Below, piece by piece: positions 1-8,339 of a stretch of DNA of 64,000 nucleotides. The stretch lies in assembly GCF_003626655.1 (NCBI RefSeq), contig NZ_RBAN01000001.1, forward strand, positions 496,001 to 560,000, given 5' to 3'. This DNA is from Micromonospora costi (GTDB lineage: Bacteria; Actinomycetota; Actinomycetes; Mycobacteriales; Micromonosporaceae). The translations under genes were made by a program, and so were the position numbers. How positions within the stretch are numbered: position 1 is the first letter of the stretch; the number at the start of each line of letters is the position of its first letter. The notes below the pieces were generated by a model, which saw only the letters and a list, made by a program, of their open reading frames with translations, searched no databases and was not told the origin of the DNA.

Positions 1-232
1 GGCCCTGATCCTGGGCGTCGGCACGCGGATCGCCGCCGTGGCCGGCTCGCTGCTGCTGGTGATGATGTGGACCGCCGTCCTGCCCCCGGAGACCAACCCC
101 TTCATGGACGACCACCTCATCTACGCCGGTGTCCTCGCCGTCCTGGCCCTCACCGCCGCCGGCGACACCCTCGGTCTCGGCCGGTACTGGGCACGCATCC
201 CGCTCGTGCGGCGGCTGCCCTTCCTGAAGTGA
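1..232 (+). CDS. DoxX-like membrane protein, C-terminal part
   Basis: The frame is open from the window edge, so only the last 76 residues are visible. They contain two hydrophobic stretches (TRIAAVAGSLLLVMMWTAVL and LIYAGVLAVLALTAAG) followed by a short basic tail (RYWARIPLVRRLPFLK). The pattern GTRIAAVAG...MMW...NPFMDDHLIYAG matches the C-terminal half of DoxX/DoxD-family four-helix membrane proteins, which are linked to thiosulfate or quinone redox chemistry or are of unknown role. It ends at a strong hairpin. The true start and N-terminal half lie outside the window, so the family call rests on the C-terminus only. Confidence 0.6.
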   Translation, partial: ALILGVGTRIAAVAGSLLLVMMWTAVLPPETNPFMDDHLIYAGVLAVLALTAAGDTLGLGRYWARIPLVRRLPFLK

Positions 233-244
233 CCGCTCACCACC

Positions 245-275
245 GAAGGCGGCACCCCCGGCGGGTGCCGCCTTC
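245..275. terminator. Bidirectional terminator hairpin
   Basis: A perfect 13-bp stem (GAAGGCGGCACCC and its complement) encloses a 5-nt loop. It lies between the converging DoxX-like gene and the ABC permease gene, so it probably stops transcription from both sides. Confidence 0.8.
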
Positions 276-287
276 GCCGTGGGCGGA

Positions 288-1274
288 TCAGGCGATGCGG
301 CGGATCCAGCGGACCGCCAGGTAGACCAGCAGCAGGGCGAGGGCGACGAAGATACCCGTCTCGATGCCCTGGAAGAGCCAGAACCGGTCGGCGGGCTGGT
401 ACAGCTGCCAGTTGTAGGCGCCTGGCCCGAGGCCCAGTTCCTCGCCGCAGACCCGGCCCTGGGGCATCTGGTCGGCCGGCGGGCACATGATCCTGCTGCC
501 TTCCAGCACCATCTTCCCGTCGGCGTCGCGGATCCCGTTGGCGAGGATCCAGTCGCCCCGGCCCTCCTGCGGTTCGGCACCTGTTATCGGGAACGTGAGG
601 GTCTCGGCGGGCTGGTATCGGGGCCGGGCCAGCATCTCCACCGCCGCGCGTACGCCGACGTACCCGAAGAGGGTGACGGCCATCGCCGGCAGCATCCGGC
701 GCCAGACCGTGCCGGCGAAGATGCCGAGCGCCACGGCGAACAGGGTGTAGCCGATCGGCACGACACCCTGCAGGTCGAAGACGATGAAGCCCAGGCGGCC
801 CTCCTGGGCGGTCTTGGTGAGCGGGTCGACCCACCACGACATGCCGAGCCCGTAACAGACGGCCAGGGCCAGCACGACCGTGCCGACCAACCCGACCTTC
901 ACCAGCGCCCAACGCTGCCGGCTGATCCCCTGGGTCCAGACGAAGCGGTGTGTGCCGTGCTCCACCTCCCGGGCCACCAGCGGCGCGCCCCAGAACAGGC
1001 CGACGAGCAGCGGCAGGATGAGCAGCAGGACGGCGACGAGGTTCAGGGCGCCGTACTGGTTCGTGAACCGGTGGAAGCCCTGCTCGCAGGAGTCCCGGGT
1101 CTCCGGTGCCACGCCGGCGCTGGCGAGGTCACGCACACACTGGGGCAGCCCGAGGTCGGCGAAGGAGTTCCGCATCGCCAGCCCGATCGGGACCATCAGG
1201 GCGGCGAGCGCCGCGAAGGCGAGGAGCGTGAACAGCACCTGCCGTCGGTGCTGCCGCCAAGCCATCCAGATCAT
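288..1274 (-). CDS. ABC-2 type transporter permease
   Basis: A 328-residue multispanning membrane protein beginning MIWMAWRQHRRQVLFTLLAF. It has about six hydrophobic segments and a large extracellular loop between TM1 and TM2 with paired cysteines (QCVRDLASAGVAPETRDSCE). It resembles permease subunits of YtrABCDEF-like ABC exporters. I chose the ATG at 1274 because it overlaps the stop of the ATPase gene as ATGA and has a G-rich ribosome site 8 nt upstream; an in-frame ATG at 1289 is possible. It is the last gene of a GntR-ATPase-permease operon. The substrate is unknown; cell-envelope stress or antibiotic export is usual for this arrangement. Confidence 0.85.
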   Translation of the reverse strand: MIWMAWRQHRRQVLFTLLAFAALAALMVPIGLAMRNSFADLGLPQCVRDLASAGVAPETRDSCEQGFHRFTNQYGALNLVAVLLLILPLLVGLFWGAPLVAREVEHGTHRFVWTQGISRQRWALVKVGLVGTVVLALAVCYGLGMSWWVDPLTKTAQEGRLGFIVFDLQGVVPIGYTLFAVALGIFAGTVWRRMLPAMAVTLFGYVGVRAAVEMLARPRYQPAETLTFPITGAEPQEGRGDWILANGIRDADGKMVLEGSRIMCPPADQMPQGRVCGEELGLGPGAYNWQLYQPADRFWLFQGIETGIFVALALLLVYLAVRWIRRIA

Positions 1275-2161
1275 GCCGGTACCCCCCATGCGGAATGGCT
1301 GGTCGTGCTGTCGACGTCGGCCAGGTAGGCCAGGATGAGGTCCTCCAGGGCCACCTCCCGGACCGTCCAGGACGGATCGGTGATCGGCCCGTCGGTGCGG
1401 ACGAGCAGGGTGGACTGCCGGTCGGTGTGGCTGGCGCGGACCACCGCCGCGACCCCGCCGATCGGTCCGCCGTCGTGCCGTGGGCCGACGAGCCGCCGGT
1501 GGTCGGCCACGATGTCGTCGGCGGCGCCGAGGAGCTGGACCCGCGCGGCATTCAGCACGATCAGGTAGTCGCAGACCCGCTCCAGGTCGGCGAGCAGGTG
1601 CGACGAGAGCAGGACGGTGGTGCCGGCGTCGGCCACGCTGCCCATCAGCGACTGGAGGAACTCCCGTCGGGCGAGCGGGTCCAGGCTGGCGACCGGCTCG
1701 TCGAGCAGCAGAAGCCTCGGTCGTTTGGCCAGGGCCAGGGCGAGCGCCACCTGCGCCCGCTGGCCGCCGGACAGCTTGCCGACCGGACGGTCGGGCGGGA
1801 TGCCGAGCTGGGCGAGCCGGTTACGGGCCAGGTCACCGTCCCACCGCTGGTTGAGCTTGGCGCCGGCCGTGACCAGCTCCGCCGCGGTGAAGTCCCGGTA
1901 GAGCGGGGTGTCCTGGGCCACGAACCCGATGTCGGCGAGGCTGCCCCTGTTGTCGTACGGTGACTCGCCGAACACCCGGACCGTCCCCGCGTCGGGCCGG
2001 AGCAGGCCGACGGCCAGGTGCAGCAGGGTGCTCTTGCCGGCGCCGTTCGGGCCGACCAGCGCGGCGATCCGCCCGGCCGGCAGGCGCAGCGAGCAGTCCC
2101 GCAACGCCCAGTTGTTGCCGTATCTCTTACCTAACCGGTCGGCCTCCAGGACCACGTCCAT
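1271..2161 (-). CDS. ABC transporter ATP-binding protein (YtrB-like)
   Basis: A 296-residue nucleotide-binding subunit. Walker A is GPNGAGKSTLLHLAVGLL (about residues 37-54), the signature is LSGGQRAQVALALALA, Walker B is LLLLDEPVASLDP, and the H-loop is SSHLLADLE. The C-terminal ~80 residues are a variable accessory domain. It presumably energises the permease encoded immediately downstream, with which it shares an ATGA overlap. It lies 10 nt after the GntR-type repressor gene with a clear AGGA site, so the three genes form one transcript. This is the standard YtrA-regulated exporter layout; the transported compound cannot be read from the sequence. Confidence 0.92.
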   Translation of the reverse strand: MDVVLEADRLGKRYGNNWALRDCSLRLPAGRIAALVGPNGAGKSTLLHLAVGLLRPDAGTVRVFGESPYDNRGSLADIGFVAQDTPLYRDFTAAELVTAGAKLNQRWDGDLARNRLAQLGIPPDRPVGKLSGGQRAQVALALALAKRPRLLLLDEPVASLDPLARREFLQSLMGSVADAGTTVLLSSHLLADLERVCDYLIVLNAARVQLLGAADDIVADHRRLVGPRHDGGPIGGVAAVVRASHTDRQSTLLVRTDGPITDPSWTVREVALEDLILAYLADVDSTTSHSAWGVPA

Positions 2162-2171
2162 CTTCGTCCTC

Positions 2172-2588
2172 TCATTCCGCTCGCGCGGTCTGCCTCTGCG
2201 ATGTGTCGTCGGCGAGTGCGGCCCGCAGGGTGGTCTCCACCAGGGCGGTGACGTCCTCGGGCGTGAGCCCGGCCGCCCGCGCCCGGCGCAGCCACGCCTC
2301 CAGGTCCTCGCGCAGCTCGGCCTGGTTGGGCAGGGACGCGCCGGCCAGCGTCCGCTCGACGAACGTCCCGACCCCGGGCCGGCCGGCCACCAGTCCCTCG
2401 ATCTCCAGTTCGCGGTACGCCTTGAGCACCGTGTTCGGGTTGATCGCCAGCGACTGCGCGACCTCCCGGACCTTCGGCAACTGGTCGCCCGGCACCAGTA
2501 GGCCGACCCGGAGGGCCTGCCTCACCTGCTGCACCAGCTGCATGTAGGTGTTCACCTTGGACCGGCTGTCCAGCACAAACTCGATCAC
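2172..2588 (-). CDS. GntR-family (YtrA subfamily) repressor
   Basis: A 138-residue protein with an N-terminal winged helix-turn-helix (VNTYMQLVQQVRQALRVG ... LPKVREVAQSLAINPNTVLK, residues ~12-60). The C-terminal region is only ~60 residues, with no large ligand-binding domain, which defines the YtrA subfamily. These regulators repress the ABC exporter operon in which they sit and respond to cell-wall-active compounds in known cases. Here the gene is first in the operon, and a perfect inverted repeat lies just upstream of its start, fitting autoregulation. The inducer is unknown. Confidence 0.9.
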   Translation of the reverse strand: MIEFVLDSRSKVNTYMQLVQQVRQALRVGLLVPGDQLPKVREVAQSLAINPNTVLKAYRELEIEGLVAGRPGVGTFVERTLAGASLPNQAELREDLEAWLRRARAAGLTPEDVTALVETTLRAALADDTSQRQTARAE

Positions 2589-2606
2589 TCGAGACGATCC
2601 TCTCTA

Positions 2607-2628
2607 TTGTCCTACGCCAGTAGGACAA
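2607..2628 (-). promoter_or_regulatory. Predicted operator of the GntR/YtrA-type repressor
   Basis: A perfect inverted repeat TTGTCCTAC-GCCA-GTAGGACAA lies about 20 nt upstream of the GntR gene. It is much more AT-rich than its surroundings. Position and symmetry fit a dimer-binding operator overlapping the operon promoter. It is seen directly; binding by the adjacent repressor is inferred. Confidence 0.7.
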
Positions 2629-2737
2629 GTCGAGGATGAATCGCCCGACTGGGCGTTGTCAAGAGTGATCCCGGCGGGTCGCGGCGAGCGAGGCCGAATC
2701 GGCCCACGACGCCTTCCGGCGCTGGGAGACTCAACCG

Positions 2738-4063
2738 GTGGGCGGGTTCCGGTGGCGCGGCATGCTGGGGCCGGCCGTACCCATCGCGCCAGGCACCCGC
2801 GCCGACAAGTTCGAGCTCTTCTTCGATCTCGTCTTCGTCGTCTCGTTCTTCATCATCACCCGGGCCACGGCCGCGAACGTCACCGGCACCGAGCTGCTGC
2901 ACGCGCTGCTGGTGCTCGCCGTGCTGTGGTGGTGCTGGGTGGTGCACAGCGTGGTGGCCAGCCGGGTTCGGCTCGGCGAGGGCTTCGTCCCGGTGGCCAT
3001 GGTGCTGGGCATGGCGGCGCTGTTCACGTTCGCGCTGGCCCTGCCCCAGGCGTTCGACGACCCGCAGCACGGGGTGGCCGGGCCCATGCTCGTCGCGATC
3101 AGCTACGTGGCGATCCGGCTCGTGCACCTGGGGCTCTACCTGCACGCCGTCCAGGGCAAGCCGCACTCCCGCCGCAAGATGCTCCAGTTCGTGCCGGAGA
3201 TCGCGCTCACCACCGTCCTGCTGGTGATCGCCGCGGTGCTCCCCCAGCAGATCGCCGACTCGGGGACGGCCGTCCTCGTACGCGACAGCCTGTGGGTGGC
3301 GGTCGTGGTCATCCAGTACGGCAGCGGCCTGGTGGCCGGCACGTGGGGGTGGGAGCTGCCGTCGGCCGAGCACTGGACGGAGCGCTACGACCTCATCCTG
3401 ATCATCGCGCTGGGCGAGTCGGTCATCTCCGTCGGCGTCGGCGGCAACCTGATCGGTAAGCCGGTGACGTGGGAGGCGATCCCGGCGGCCATGTTCGGCA
3501 TCGTGTTCACGGCGGCCCTGTGGTGGGCGCACTTCGACTTCGTCGGCCCGGCCGCGCGGATCGCGCTGCACGCCGCGCAGGGCGGCCCGCGGATCGCACT
3601 GGCCCGGGACGCGTACGCGTACCTCTACCTGCCGATGATCGCCGGCGTGATCCTCTTCGCGATCGGCGCCGAGGAGGTCGTCCGGGCCATCACCGACCCG
3701 GCCGGCGGGGTGGGCGAACGGGCGCACGGCCCCGCCATCCCCCTGCTCTTCGGCGGGGTGATGGTCTACCTCGCCGCCGACCTCGCGTTCCAGCTGCGCG
3801 CGCTGCGTACGGTCACCTGGACGCGGATCGGCGTGCTCGCCGCCCTGGGCGCCGCCCTGCCGATCGCCGGGTACCTGCCCGCGCTGGCCGCGCTCGGCCT
3901 GCTCACCGCGATCTGCGTCGCCCTCGTCACGATCGAGGGGGTGGTGTTCGCCGACTCCCGGCGAGCCCTGCGCGCGGCCATCCTCGAGGAGAAGACCACC
4001 CACGAGAGGAACGAGGCCGCCTTCCGCGCCCGGTGGCACGACGGCCACCCCCCGACCCCGTGA
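2738..4063 (+). CDS. LtrA-family (low temperature requirement A) membrane protein
   Basis: A 441-residue, highly hydrophobic protein with about 10-11 membrane segments. The N-terminus carries the family hallmark ADKFELFFDLVFVVSFFIIT (residues ~22-41), and the central region has ERYDLILIIALGESVISVGV, also typical of LtrA. Function is poorly known; the family was named from cold growth of Listeria. The GTG start at 2738 is preceded by GGGAG at a normal spacing; an internal ATG at 2762 is an alternative. A second LtrA-family gene lies 3 kb downstream on the opposite strand (7089-8249) with only low similarity, so this is not a recent duplication. The stop codon is embedded in a long hairpin. Confidence 0.88.
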   Translation: MGGFRWRGMLGPAVPIAPGTRADKFELFFDLVFVVSFFIITRATAANVTGTELLHALLVLAVLWWCWVVHSVVASRVRLGEGFVPVAMVLGMAALFTFALALPQAFDDPQHGVAGPMLVAISYVAIRLVHLGLYLHAVQGKPHSRRKMLQFVPEIALTTVLLVIAAVLPQQIADSGTAVLVRDSLWVAVVVIQYGSGLVAGTWGWELPSAEHWTERYDLILIIALGESVISVGVGGNLIGKPVTWEAIPAAMFGIVFTAALWWAHFDFVGPAARIALHAAQGGPRIALARDAYAYLYLPMIAGVILFAIGAEEVVRAITDPAGGVGERAHGPAIPLLFGGVMVYLAADLAFQLRALRTVTWTRIGVLAALGAALPIAGYLPALAALGLLTAICVALVTIEGVVFADSRRALRAAILEEKTTHERNEAAFRARWHDGHPPTP

Positions 4064-4122
4064 TCAAGGGTTTCGCGTCAGGATCCGGCCCCGGGACGAC
4101 GCAAACCTCTTGATCACCGGGG
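4057..4122. repeat. Long imperfect intergenic palindrome (TGATCAAG... type)
   Basis: Left arm CCGTGATCAAGGGTTTCGCGTC and right arm GACGCAAACCTCTTGATCACCGG pair over about 20 bp with one shifted base, around an 18-nt loop. The left arm includes the LtrA stop codon. The outer motif GTGATCA(A/T)GA(A/G)GTT recurs in the palindrome at 42104-42160, suggesting a dispersed intergenic hairpin family. It could serve as a terminator. Confidence 0.6.
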
Positions 4123-4165
4123 CCACCGGCGGGGACGGGCCGGGCGGGGGTGGGCCGGAGACGGC

Positions 4166-4197
4166 CGGGCCGCCCTGCCGTCAGGCAGGGCGGCCCG
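4166..4197. terminator. Terminator hairpin after the MFS exporter gene
   Basis: A perfect 14-bp GC-rich stem (CGGGCCGCCCTGCC and its complement) has a GTCA tetraloop. It lies 18 nt beyond the stop of the minus-strand exporter gene and faces the LtrA gene, so it can act in both directions. Confidence 0.8.
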
Positions 4198-4214
4198 TGT
4201 CGGAGCCCGAGCGG

Positions 4215-5870
4215 TCAGCGTCGGGTGGACGCCCGCTCCGGCGTGCCGCCGGAGTTCACGTCGTCGACGTTCACCTCGTCGAAGGCCGGTGCGCCGTCGA
4301 CCGCGTCGGCGGCCACGGCCGCCGAGCGGGCGGCGTCCGGCAGGTCGAGGCTGTTGCGCAGCGTGACCGGCTTGAGCAGGAGCGCGGCGATGACACCCAC
4401 CACGGCGATGGCCGCCGAGATGAGGAAGATGTGCCCGGTGGCGTCGCCGTACGCGGCCCGGACGATGTGCTGCACGGCCTCGGGCAGCGCGGTGATGTTC
4501 AGGTTGCTGCTGTCGCCCCCGCCCGAGGTGGGGACGCCCGCGGCGGCCAGGTCGTGGGTGATCTGGTCGCTGACGCGGCGGGCGAGCACGGCGCCCAGCA
4601 CCGACACGCCGATGGTGCCGCCGAGAGACCGGAAGAACGCCACCGTGGAGCTGGCCGCGCCGATGTCCTTGAGCGACACGGTGTTCTGCACGGCGAGGAC
4701 CAGGTTCTGCATGGTCATGCCGACGCCGACGCCGACGATCAGCATGGCCGCGCCGACCAGGACCAGCGAGGTCTCGTGGTCGATCGTGCCGAGCAGCGCG
4801 AAGCCGGCGACCAGGACGATCGAGCCGACCACGATGTACGGCTTGATGCGCCCGCTGCGGGTGATGAGCCGGCCCGCGATGATCGAGGAGAGCAGCACGC
4901 CGGCCATCATCGGGATGGTGAGCAGGCCGGCCTCGGTCGGGCTGTAGCCGCGACCGATCTGGAAGTACTGGCCGAGGAAGACCGCGCCACCGAACATGGC
5001 CATACCGACCGCGAGGCTGCCCAGGATGGCCAGCGCCGTGGTGTGCTCACGGACGATCGTGAGCGGCACGACCGGCTCGGCCGCGCGCGACTCGACCCAG
5101 ACCGCCAGGGCGAGCAGGATCAGCGAGCCGCCCACCATGGCGCCGGTCTGCCAGGACACCCAGGCGAACGAGCTGTCGACGAACGAGATCCAGATGAGCA
5201 GCACGCTCACGCCGGCGGCGATCAGGGACGCGCCCAGGTAGTCGATCTTGACGTTGTCGCGCCGCACGGTGGGCAGGCGCAGGGTGGCCTGGAGCAGGAT
5301 CAGCGCGACGACCGCCACCGGGACGCCCACGAAGAAGCACCAGCGCCAGCCGAGCCACGAGGTGTCGACGATGAGGCCGCCCAGCAGCGGGCCGCCGACC
5401 GTCGCGAGGGCCATCACGCCACCGAGGTAGCCGTTGTAGCGGCCCCGCTCGCGGGGCGGGATCATGGCCGCGATCGCCACCTGGACCAGGGCCTGCAGGC
5501 CACCGACGCCGATGCCCTGGAAGGCGCGGGCGGCGATCAGCTGACCGGCGCTGTGCGAGAAGCCGGCCACCACCGAGCCCAGCAGGAAGACCACGATCGC
5601 GACCTGGATCAGGAGCTTCTTGTTGAACAGGTCGGAGAGCTTGCCCCAGATCGGGGTGGTCGCGGTGGCAGTCAGCAGGGTCGCGGTGACAACCCAGGTG
5701 TACTGGGTCTGCGAGCCGTTCAGGGCGCCGATGATCTTCGGCAGGGCCGTCGAGACGACGGTGCTGCTCAGCATCGCGACGAAGAGCACCAGCAGCAGAC
5801 CGCTGAGTGCTTCGAGCGTCCGCCGGTGCGTCATCGGCTCGACGCCGGCGGTTGTGGTGGGTGCGCTCAT
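4215..5870 (-). CDS. MFS multidrug exporter, DHA2 (EmrB/QacA) family
   Basis: A 551-residue transporter with about 14 predicted membrane helices. Helix 1 is followed by LSSTVVSTALPKIIGAL (typical of DHA2 proton-antiport drug exporters), and the TM2-3 loop has WGKLSDLFNKK, motif A of the major facilitator superfamily. The C-terminal 50 residues are cytoplasmic. I chose the ATG at 5870 (MSAPTTTAG) because it overlaps the stop of the MarR gene as ATGA. Co-transcription with a MarR-type repressor and a divergent TetR gene suggest a drug-inducible efflux pump. The substrate is not deducible. Confidence 0.92.
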   Translation of the reverse strand: MSAPTTTAGVEPMTHRRTLEALSGLLLVLFVAMLSSTVVSTALPKIIGALNGSQTQYTWVVTATLLTATATTPIWGKLSDLFNKKLLIQVAIVVFLLGSVVAGFSHSAGQLIAARAFQGIGVGGLQALVQVAIAAMIPPRERGRYNGYLGGVMALATVGGPLLGGLIVDTSWLGWRWCFFVGVPVAVVALILLQATLRLPTVRRDNVKIDYLGASLIAAGVSVLLIWISFVDSSFAWVSWQTGAMVGGSLILLALAVWVESRAAEPVVPLTIVREHTTALAILGSLAVGMAMFGGAVFLGQYFQIGRGYSPTEAGLLTIPMMAGVLLSSIIAGRLITRSGRIKPYIVVGSIVLVAGFALLGTIDHETSLVLVGAAMLIVGVGVGMTMQNLVLAVQNTVSLKDIGAASSTVAFFRSLGGTIGVSVLGAVLARRVSDQITHDLAAAGVPTSGGGDSSNLNITALPEAVQHIVRAAYGDATGHIFLISAAIAVVGVIAALLLKPVTLRNSLDLPDAARSAAVAADAVDGAPAFDEVNVDDVNSGGTPERASTRR

Positions 5871-6334
5871 CGCGCGGCCTCCATGGTGTCGTGATTTGCC
5901 AGCGCGACCTCGATGTCGCGCGTGAATCGGTTCAGCCCGGCACTGAACGCGGCGACCTCGTCGGGCGTCCACCCGGCGAGCGCCCGTTCGAGCAGCCCGG
6001 CGTACCAGGCATGGGTGTCGGTCAGGGTCTTCCGGCCGTCGGGGGTGAGGGCCAGGACGTGCGCCCGCTTGTCGGCCGGGTCGGGACGCCGCTCGACCAG
6101 ACCCTCCGTGACGAGGCTGGCCACGGCGCGGCTGACCGTCGAGGGGTCGAGCCGGGTGCGCGCCGCCAACTCCCGGGCGTGACAGCCCGTGTCGAGCCGG
6201 TCGATCTGCGTGAGGAGGCCGACCAACCCGATGGGCACTCCCGGCCGTTCGTCGGCCCGGCGCTGCTTCACCAACCGGATTCCCCGGACGAATTCGTGCA
6301 GGCAGAGCACGAGTTCACGAAACTCACCAGCCAC
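5867..6334 (-). CDS. MarR-family transcriptional regulator
   Basis: A winged-helix regulator of about 155 residues. The HTH is HARELAARTRLDPSTVSRAV, followed by the wing SLVTEGLVERRPDPADKRAHV, the MarR signature including DxRxxxV-like DKRAHVLALT. The start is uncertain: a GTG at 6334 after GGGGGA is my choice; a TTG at 6367 would add 11 residues. It overlaps the exporter gene by 4 nt (ATGA), so it very likely represses that pump and itself, with release by a drug-like ligand. The region just upstream carries a 17-bp palindrome. Confidence 0.85.
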   Translation of the reverse strand: MAGEFRELVLCLHEFVRGIRLVKQRRADERPGVPIGLVGLLTQIDRLDTGCHARELAARTRLDPSTVSRAVASLVTEGLVERRPDPADKRAHVLALTPDGRKTLTDTHAWYAGLLERALAGWTPDEVAAFSAGLNRFTRDIEVALANHDTMEAAR

Positions 6335-6379
6335 GATTCCCCCGATCCAGATGGTTGCCTCATGCAAGCATCTACAAAT

Positions 6380-6396
6380 CTTGCCCAACAGGCAAG
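6380..6396. promoter_or_regulatory. Candidate operator between marR-like and tetR-like genes
   Basis: An inverted repeat CTTGCC-CAACA-GGCAAG lies in the 100-bp divergent region between the MarR and TetR genes. Flanks (CAAA... and ...TTTG) extend the symmetry imperfectly. It could bind either regulator and coordinate exporter expression. Seen in sequence; the binding protein is inferred. Confidence 0.55.
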
Positions 6397-6434
6397 TTTG
6401 CACCTTGAGAACTGCGTCACGTACCGTGAAAGTC

Positions 6435-7058
6435 ATGGACGAAAGCCCTGGCCTGCGCGAACGCAAGAAGGCGGCGACGCGCCTCGCGTTGCACGACGCC
6501 GCCCTCCGGCTCGCCATCGACCAGGGCCTCGACCGGGTCACGATCGAGGCGATCGCCGACGCCGCCAACGTGTCCCGGCGGACGTTCTCGAACTACTTCT
6601 CGAGCAAGGAAGAGGCGATCTTCCACGGCGACACCATGCGCCTGCGCCGGATGCTGGAGCTGATCCGCGAACAGCCGACCGACGAGCAGCCCTGGACCGT
6701 GCTGACCCGGGCGGCACTGCGCCTCACCGAGGAGAGCTACCTCGACGCCGACACGGAGTGGCTGACCCACCGCCGGCAGCTGCGCGGCCACCCCGGCCTG
6801 GCCGCGCACCAGGTGGCGGCGTACGCGACGGTCGAGCGGGAGGTCGCCGCGGAGCTGGCCCGCCGGCTGGACGGCGACGACGCCGCCCTGCGGTCCCGGG
6901 TGCTGGCGGCGACCTTCCTCGCCACCGTCCGCGTGGCGGTGCAGGGCTGGATCGAGCACCCGGAGCAGCCCCTGCTCGACGCCGTACGCGCCGCGCTCGC
7001 CGCCGCGGCCCCCGCGCCGACCCGGCCCGCGGATCTCGCGGCCGACCCCACCCCCTGA
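6435..7058 (+). CDS. TetR-family transcriptional regulator
   Basis: A 207-residue protein. The N-terminal HTH (residues ~10-56) is ERKKAATRLALHDAALRLAI ... VTIEAIADAANVSRRTFSNY-FSSKEEAI, canonical for TetR repressors. The C-terminal ~140 residues form the helical ligand-binding/dimerisation domain, here of the type seen in MftR-like actinobacterial regulators. It is divergent from the MarR-exporter operon, so it may be a second regulator of the pump. A GTG nine nt upstream is an alternative start. The ligand is unknown. Confidence 0.9.
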   Translation: MDESPGLRERKKAATRLALHDAALRLAIDQGLDRVTIEAIADAANVSRRTFSNYFSSKEEAIFHGDTMRLRRMLELIREQPTDEQPWTVLTRAALRLTEESYLDADTEWLTHRRQLRGHPGLAAHQVAAYATVEREVAAELARRLDGDDAALRSRVLAATFLATVRVAVQGWIEHPEQPLLDAVRAALAAAAPAPTRPADLAADPTP

Positions 7059-7088
7059 GCCGGGACACCGGCGCGCCGGACGGCGCGG

Positions 7089-8249
7089 TCAGTGCCGCCA
7101 GACCGGCGGCGCGCTGCGCTCGATCACGGCCAGCACGACCCAGGCCAGCGCGACGAGCAGCACCGTGCCCAGCGGCGGCAGCCCGGCCAGACCGATCACC
7201 AGGGCGGCCAGCACCAGCCCGGCCTGGGCGAGGGCCACCCTCCGACCGACCCGGACGTCGAATCCGCGGTACACGATGACGCAGCCCAGGACCAGGGTGA
7301 GCTGGCTGCCGCCCAGCAACGGCCCGGCCACGCCGTGCCCGCCGTGCACCGCCTCCCGCGCGGCGACCTCGACGGCGACGCCGGAGGCCACGATCGACCC
7401 GTACACGAGCAGGTGCCCGTACGCGTAGAGGTAGCTGCGCACGATCACCGCGCGGCCGCCGCGGACCGCCCGGTTGCCGGCCTCCGGATCGAAGGTGGAG
7501 GCGAAGTAGACCCACCAGATGCCGCAGGCGATGACGAATCCCCCGATGCCGATCGCCACGGCGCCGGGCCGCCAGCCGGTGTCCCCGATCCCGTTGGCGA
7601 CCGCGAGCACCGCCTCGCCCAGCACCACGATCGTGAACAGCCCGAACCGCTCCGGCATGTGCGACTGCTGGACCGGCACCTGCCGCACCCGGGCGTACGC
7701 CACCGGGCCGGCCATGGCGGCGTTCACGGCGAGCGCGACACCCCAGACCGCGTACCGGGCCGGGGCCGGGGCCAGCAGGGAGGCGAACCAGCCGACCGCG
7801 CCGAGCAGGAACCCGATGGCGTTCCACCAGCAGAACTCCCGGGTCGCGGGCCGGCGCCACCCGACGAGCCCGTACATGCCGGTGAGCAGCAGGAGCAGCA
7901 GCGCGTACAGCACCGCGAACCGCATCGAGTCGTCGGCCACCCCGCGGTCGAGCGACGCGGCCAGAGCCAGCACGCCCAGCATCGCGACGAGCTGGGCGAA
8001 GCGGCTCGGTGGGCGGTCGTCGTCGAACAGGTCCGCGAAGTAGGAGAAGCTGAACCACAGCCACCAGATCGTGGTCAGCAGGCCCGCGAAGACCAGCACC
8101 CCGTGGACCGTCGGGTCCGCGTTCAGGAGCCCGCCGAGTTCGAAGACGGCGACGACGAAGACCAGGTCGAAGAAGAGTTCAAGCCAACTCGACCGTCGCC
8201 CGGTGGCGGAGTCACGGGCCCGCGTCACCGGGCGGCCCGGTTCGTCCAC
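7089..8249 (-). CDS. Second LtrA-family membrane protein
   Basis: A 386-residue polytopic membrane protein. After a short basic N-terminus comes SSWLELFFDLVFVVAVFELG, the LtrA hallmark, and later MPERFGLFTIVVLGEAVLAV, the second conserved LtrA segment. About 10-11 membrane helices are expected. It starts with GTG at 8249. A TAGGCT -10-like box lies 6 nt upstream of that GTG and there is no evident ribosome site, so translation may be leaderless; an in-frame GTG eight codons on is possible. It converges with the TetR gene across a 30-bp gap. Function is unknown, as for the family. Confidence 0.87.
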   Translation of the reverse strand: MDEPGRPVTRARDSATGRRSSWLELFFDLVFVVAVFELGGLLNADPTVHGVLVFAGLLTTIWWLWFSFSYFADLFDDDRPPSRFAQLVAMLGVLALAASLDRGVADDSMRFAVLYALLLLLLTGMYGLVGWRRPATREFCWWNAIGFLLGAVGWFASLLAPAPARYAVWGVALAVNAAMAGPVAYARVRQVPVQQSHMPERFGLFTIVVLGEAVLAVANGIGDTGWRPGAVAIGIGGFVIACGIWWVYFASTFDPEAGNRAVRGGRAVIVRSYLYAYGHLLVYGSIVASGVAVEVAAREAVHGGHGVAGPLLGGSQLTLVLGCVIVYRGFDVRVGRRVALAQAGLVLAALVIGLAGLPPLGTVLLVALAWVVLAVIERSAPPVWRH

Positions 8250-8339
8250 CCGGACAGCCTATCGAGCCGATGTCCCCTGATGCCCGCTTTACCCGGCCTT
8301 GCCCCCCGTCACGGGCTCGCCGCTGACCGCGTGGACGGC

